Below are positions 61,503 through 64,000 of a DNA stretch of 64,000 bases, piece after piece. Under the pieces are notes generated by a model, which had not been told where the DNA came from, ran no database searches, and worked only from the letters and a program-made list of their open reading frames with translations. How positions within the stretch are numbered: the stretch's first letter is position 1; each line of letters starts with the position of its first letter. The translations under genes and the position numbers were made by a program. The stretch is from Fulvivirga sp. M361 (GTDB taxonomy: Bacteria; Bacteroidota; Bacteroidia; Cytophagales; Cyclobacteriaceae): NCBI RefSeq assembly GCF_007097395.1, contig NZ_VKDC01000025.1:16766-80765 (forward strand), read 5' to 3'.

Positions 61503-62489
61503 ATGAAAGCCAAAACGATGCTTCCGGACACCTGGGATGATGCCAACCTGGGAAGGGCTACTTCAGGGGCTGCTACAGCCATGCTGGGTAAAGTGTATCT
61601 GTACAATGAACAATGGGATCTGGCTTCCGCGGAGTTTCAGGCAGTAATGTCGTCAGGCCGGTATAGCTTAGTGGATAATTATGCGGATAACTTCAGTTCA
61701 TTTACTGAAAATAATAGTGAGTCCATTTTTGAAATTCAGTTCCGAAATGACAATATGAACGGTTGGGGCGGAGATAACCCAGGTATTGGCAGAGACAATA
61801 GTTTCACTGAAGACATAGCGCCCCAGGGTTTTACCGGTCAGGACGGTATGCGCATTAACCAGTGGGCCCTGGACCTGTTTTTAGCAGAAAGGACCATAAA
61901 TGGTGAAATAGATCCCCGGGCTTTCATCACTTTGTTCTGGAGAACCGATGAAACCACGACTTACCAGGGAGAAACGCTTGGTGCTACCATCTATCAGGGT
62001 AAAACGTACCAGGAAGCTTATGAGCCATCAGAAAACCGGATCTTCGGAAAAAAATACCTGGGAATAGATGAAGGAGCGGAGCGTGCGAATTTCTACGAAT
62101 CAGGCAACAATTTGCGAATTATCAGATACGCTGATGTATTACTGATGTTTGCAGAAGCCGAATTGATGAATAATAGTGGAGTGGCTAACCAGGCGGCGGT
62201 AGACGCGGTCAATCAAGTAAGGACGAGGGTGGATATGCCGCTTCGTACTACGGCCATGACTATGGATAGCATCCGGGATGAAAGAGTAAAAGAATTGACG
62301 CTTGAAAGAACGCGTTATTTTGACTTACTGAGATGGGGATTGGTTAAGGAACGAATTGTGGATACGCCAGGCATTAAATCCGAAAGTGGGGGCGTTGGCG
62401 CTTATCAGCCGGGTAGGGAATACCTGGACATTCCGCAAAATGAACTTAATATTAATTCAAACTTTAATAACAACCCGGGATATCAGTAA
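61503..62489 (+). pseudogene. Truncated SusD/RagB-family gene (C-terminal two thirds)
   Basis: This 328-residue frame holds the C-terminal portion of a SusD-family protein: DDANLGRATSGAATAMLGKV (about 13-32), NLRIIRYADVLLMFAEAELM near 204-223, and the C-terminal LTLERTRYFDLLRWG near 261-275. The signal peptide, lipid cysteine and about 190 N-terminal residues of a normal SusD (about 500-550) are missing. The in-frame sequence opens at 61488, after a stop, within a helix that is internal in relatives, and there is no SusC gene upstream. It is therefore probably a disrupted gene. A functional internal start is unlikely because the product would not be exported. A good terminator follows. Confidence 0.8.
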
Positions 62490-62511
62490 ATAGTAGCTAT
62501 TTTCATAATAA

Positions 62512-62536
62512 GGGCTGTGATCCTTCACAGCCCTTT
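62512..62536 (+). terminator. Terminator after the truncated susD
   Basis: GGGCTGTGA (62512-62520) and TCACAGCCC (62525-62533) form a perfect 9-bp stem with a 4-base loop, followed by TTT. Confidence 0.8.
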
Positions 62537-62666
62537 ACTCATTGCGTATTTAGCTCTTCTGAAAAAGTACCTTTATTTTTGATCATTGTCTTAAATAACT
62601 GCCAATTCGCATGTATTGTACCAAATGCAAAAAATAAGAGCTGAAATAATCAGTAAAACATAGCAT

Positions 62667-63725
62667 ATGAATAAAATACTGACATTACCTGTTTTTATCC
62701 TGATTAGCATCCTGACGCACCATCTAATGGCACAGGAAATGATATCACAGACACAACCTATTAAAGAGTCCTGGGTATGTAAAAGCCTTGCCGATAGTGG
62801 AAAGTTCATTTTGGAGTCCCAGGCTGAAGCATATCGGGTGTGGGGCTGTGCACCGATATATGATGATGAGGGTAAGGTACATGTGTTCTTTTCCAGGTGG
62901 CCTCATGAAGGTCATTGGTTGAAAAACAGTGAAATAGCCCATGCTGTGGCCGATCATCCCGAAGGGCCATACCAGGTAACAAGCACAGTTTTGAAGGGCA
63001 GAGGCACAAATTATTGGGATGCGCACTCAATACATAATCCCTCCGTTTACAGGGTAGATGATAAATATGTATTGTTATATATCGGAAATGATACTACAAA
63101 ACGAGATACCTGGCGTGACCGGGCTTCGGAAGCGAATACTCAGCGGGTTGGCATGGCCATAGCCGATACTCCGTATGGTCCCTGGCGCAGAAGTGAACAG
63201 CCGGTAATTGATGTATCAGCAGATACTATGGCGTGGGACGGGTATTGTACCGTGAACCCGGCGTTCGTTAAACATCCTGATGGTGATTACTGGATCTATT
63301 ACCGGGCATGGGACCGCAGGAATGATGACCGGCGTAAAACAGGTGTGGCCATGGCCAAAAAACTGGAAGGCCCGTATGTAAAGTATGATAGAAACCCTGT
63401 CATTGATTTTCCTGAGCGGGGCGGGCAAACGGAAGACCCTTACTTTTTTTACTATAATGGAAAGTTTCATTGCCTGATCCGTGATATGGGCAATTATGAC
63501 TGGTTAAGTGGTTTGTACCTGGAGTCAGAGGATGGCCTGCGCTGGGGTGAATATCAGAGAGGGCATTATACAGGAGCTCATTATTTCAAGGTACCTGAGG
63601 GTAGTCGGTATGAACGGGTACAGGTACTCTTTAAAGAAGGTAGGCCGGAATACTTATTTAATAGTATTGAGCATGGAGAAGATAAATCTACCGGAGCGGT
63701 TTTAAAGTTCCAAAAAGATAAATGA
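62667..63725 (+). CDS. Secreted five-bladed beta-propeller glycosidase (GH43/GH32-like)
   Basis: This 352-residue protein has a signal peptide (to about AQE at residue 24) and the repeated blade motif of GH43/32/62/117-type propellers: WGCAPIYDDEGKVHVFFSR (about 59-77), HNPSVYRVDDKYVLLYIGN near 121-139, NPAFVKHPDGDYWIYYRAW near 197-215 and EDPYFFYYNGKFHCLIRD near 257-274. The acidic residues at the blade starts would be catalytic. The exact family and substrate are not readable. It follows the truncated susD, suggesting the remnant of a second glycan locus. Confidence 0.8.
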   Translation: MNKILTLPVFILISILTHHLMAQEMISQTQPIKESWVCKSLADSGKFILESQAEAYRVWGCAPIYDDEGKVHVFFSRWPHEGHWLKNSEIAHAVADHPEGPYQVTSTVLKGRGTNYWDAHSIHNPSVYRVDDKYVLLYIGNDTTKRDTWRDRASEANTQRVGMAIADTPYGPWRRSEQPVIDVSADTMAWDGYCTVNPAFVKHPDGDYWIYYRAWDRRNDDRRKTGVAMAKKLEGPYVKYDRNPVIDFPERGGQTEDPYFFYYNGKFHCLIRDMGNYDWLSGLYLESEDGLRWGEYQRGHYTGAHYFKVPEGSRYERVQVLFKEGRPEYLFNSIEHGEDKSTGAVLKFQKDK

Positions 63726-63737
63726 GATAAAAATGTG

Positions 63738-63763
63738 AGGCTATTCATTAAGCCGGGCCTTTT
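63738..63763 (+). terminator. Weak terminator after the GH43-like gene
   Basis: AGGC (63738-63741) and GCCT (63757-63760) form a short stem followed by TTT, 12 bp after the stop. The stem is only 4 bp plus possible mismatched extensions. From here to the right edge I see no further feature. Confidence 0.3.
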
Positions 63764-64000
63764 GCATATTTCTCATTCACCCCTATCGAAGATATCATCT
63801 CATAAATGTTAATATGCGAAATTGTAAAAAAAAGAGTAGTTAAATTGATAACGATGGAATACTTATGTCGATATAATTTAACCCGCATTATTCATTGGGT
63901 TAAGAAATCTGATTTTAGATAAAACATAGAATGTACTGAGGAGTTGTTTAGCCACCCCTGAAGATATTTCAGATAATCTTTGAGAAAATAACATATTGAT

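Overview
The window reads as chromosomal DNA of a Bacteroidota bacterium, most likely a free-living Cytophagales-type organism. The evidence is SusC/SusD outer-membrane pairs, many Sec lipoproteins, near-absence of Shine-Dalgarno sequences, TAnnTTTG-type -7 boxes, Bacteroidota-type SerA and NagB fusion proteins, and a Sec-exported (clade II) nitrous oxide reductase. The species cannot be fixed from the sequence. I see no rRNA, tRNA, CRISPR array, intact insertion sequence or phage gene.

Layout. (1) 0.2-4.6 kb, minus strand: a PLP decarboxylase / NTF2-like / DinB-YfiT operon and a phosphatase-SerA fusion, then a 0.6-kb gene-free stretch with a possible small RNA. (2) 5.1-6.6 kb: a compact organoarsenical cassette arsR-arsI-arsN2 with two copies of a 20-bp ArsR operator and no efflux pump. 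(3) 6.7-9.6 kb: a secreted esterase and pgi. (4) 9.8-32.8 kb: a glycan utilisation locus. A five-gene operon (SSS symporter, DUF4434 protein, AGE-family epimerase, GH92 alpha-mannosidase, FAD oxidoreductase) lies between two 133-bp inverted repeats. It is followed by a LacI regulator, SusC/SusD, two DUF4623-type surface lipoproteins, two GHL10 glycosidases and a NagB-deacetylase fusion. Five near-identical palindromes precede the symporter, the lacI/susC intergenic region and nagB. In the first two places they form tandem pairs exactly 21 bp apart, so the LacI protein probably controls the whole locus. (5) 33.0-41.7 kb: DUF2064 transferase, TonB receptor, a YnjB-type binding protein with two permeases and an ATPase, a radical SAM protein and a small CxxC protein. 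This is a complete outer-to-inner membrane import route tied to unknown chemistry. (6) 42.0-52.1 kb: a DUF1080 protein, then an Rrf2 regulator, Ric repair protein, haem-copper-like membrane protein, cytochrome c and nosZ-(nosB)-L-D-F-Y. (7) 52.3-58.8 kb: a TPR/coiled-coil PP2C-type phosphatase, a TPR protein, a VWA lipoprotein, and divergently a membrane protein with a lipoprotein. (8) 59.1-63.7 kb: RidA, a Crp/Fnr regulator, a cryptic open frame lacking a start codon, a small membrane protein, a truncated susD and a secreted GH43-like beta-propeller protein. This last part looks like remodelled accessory DNA.

How the genes fit together. In the glycan locus, GH92 and GHL10 enzymes would cut mannose- and amino-sugar-containing glycans outside or in the periplasm, SusC/D and the symporter would import products, AGE would interconvert 2-(acylamino) sugars, and the NagB fusion would feed amino sugar phosphates to fructose-6-phosphate. 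The nos cluster would let the cell respire N2O, with Rrf2 and Ric sensing and repairing nitrosative damage. The strongest candidates for undescribed biology are the import/radical-SAM locus, the paired-operator regulon with its inverted-repeat-bounded operon, and the NagB fusion lacking one E. coli catalytic aspartate.
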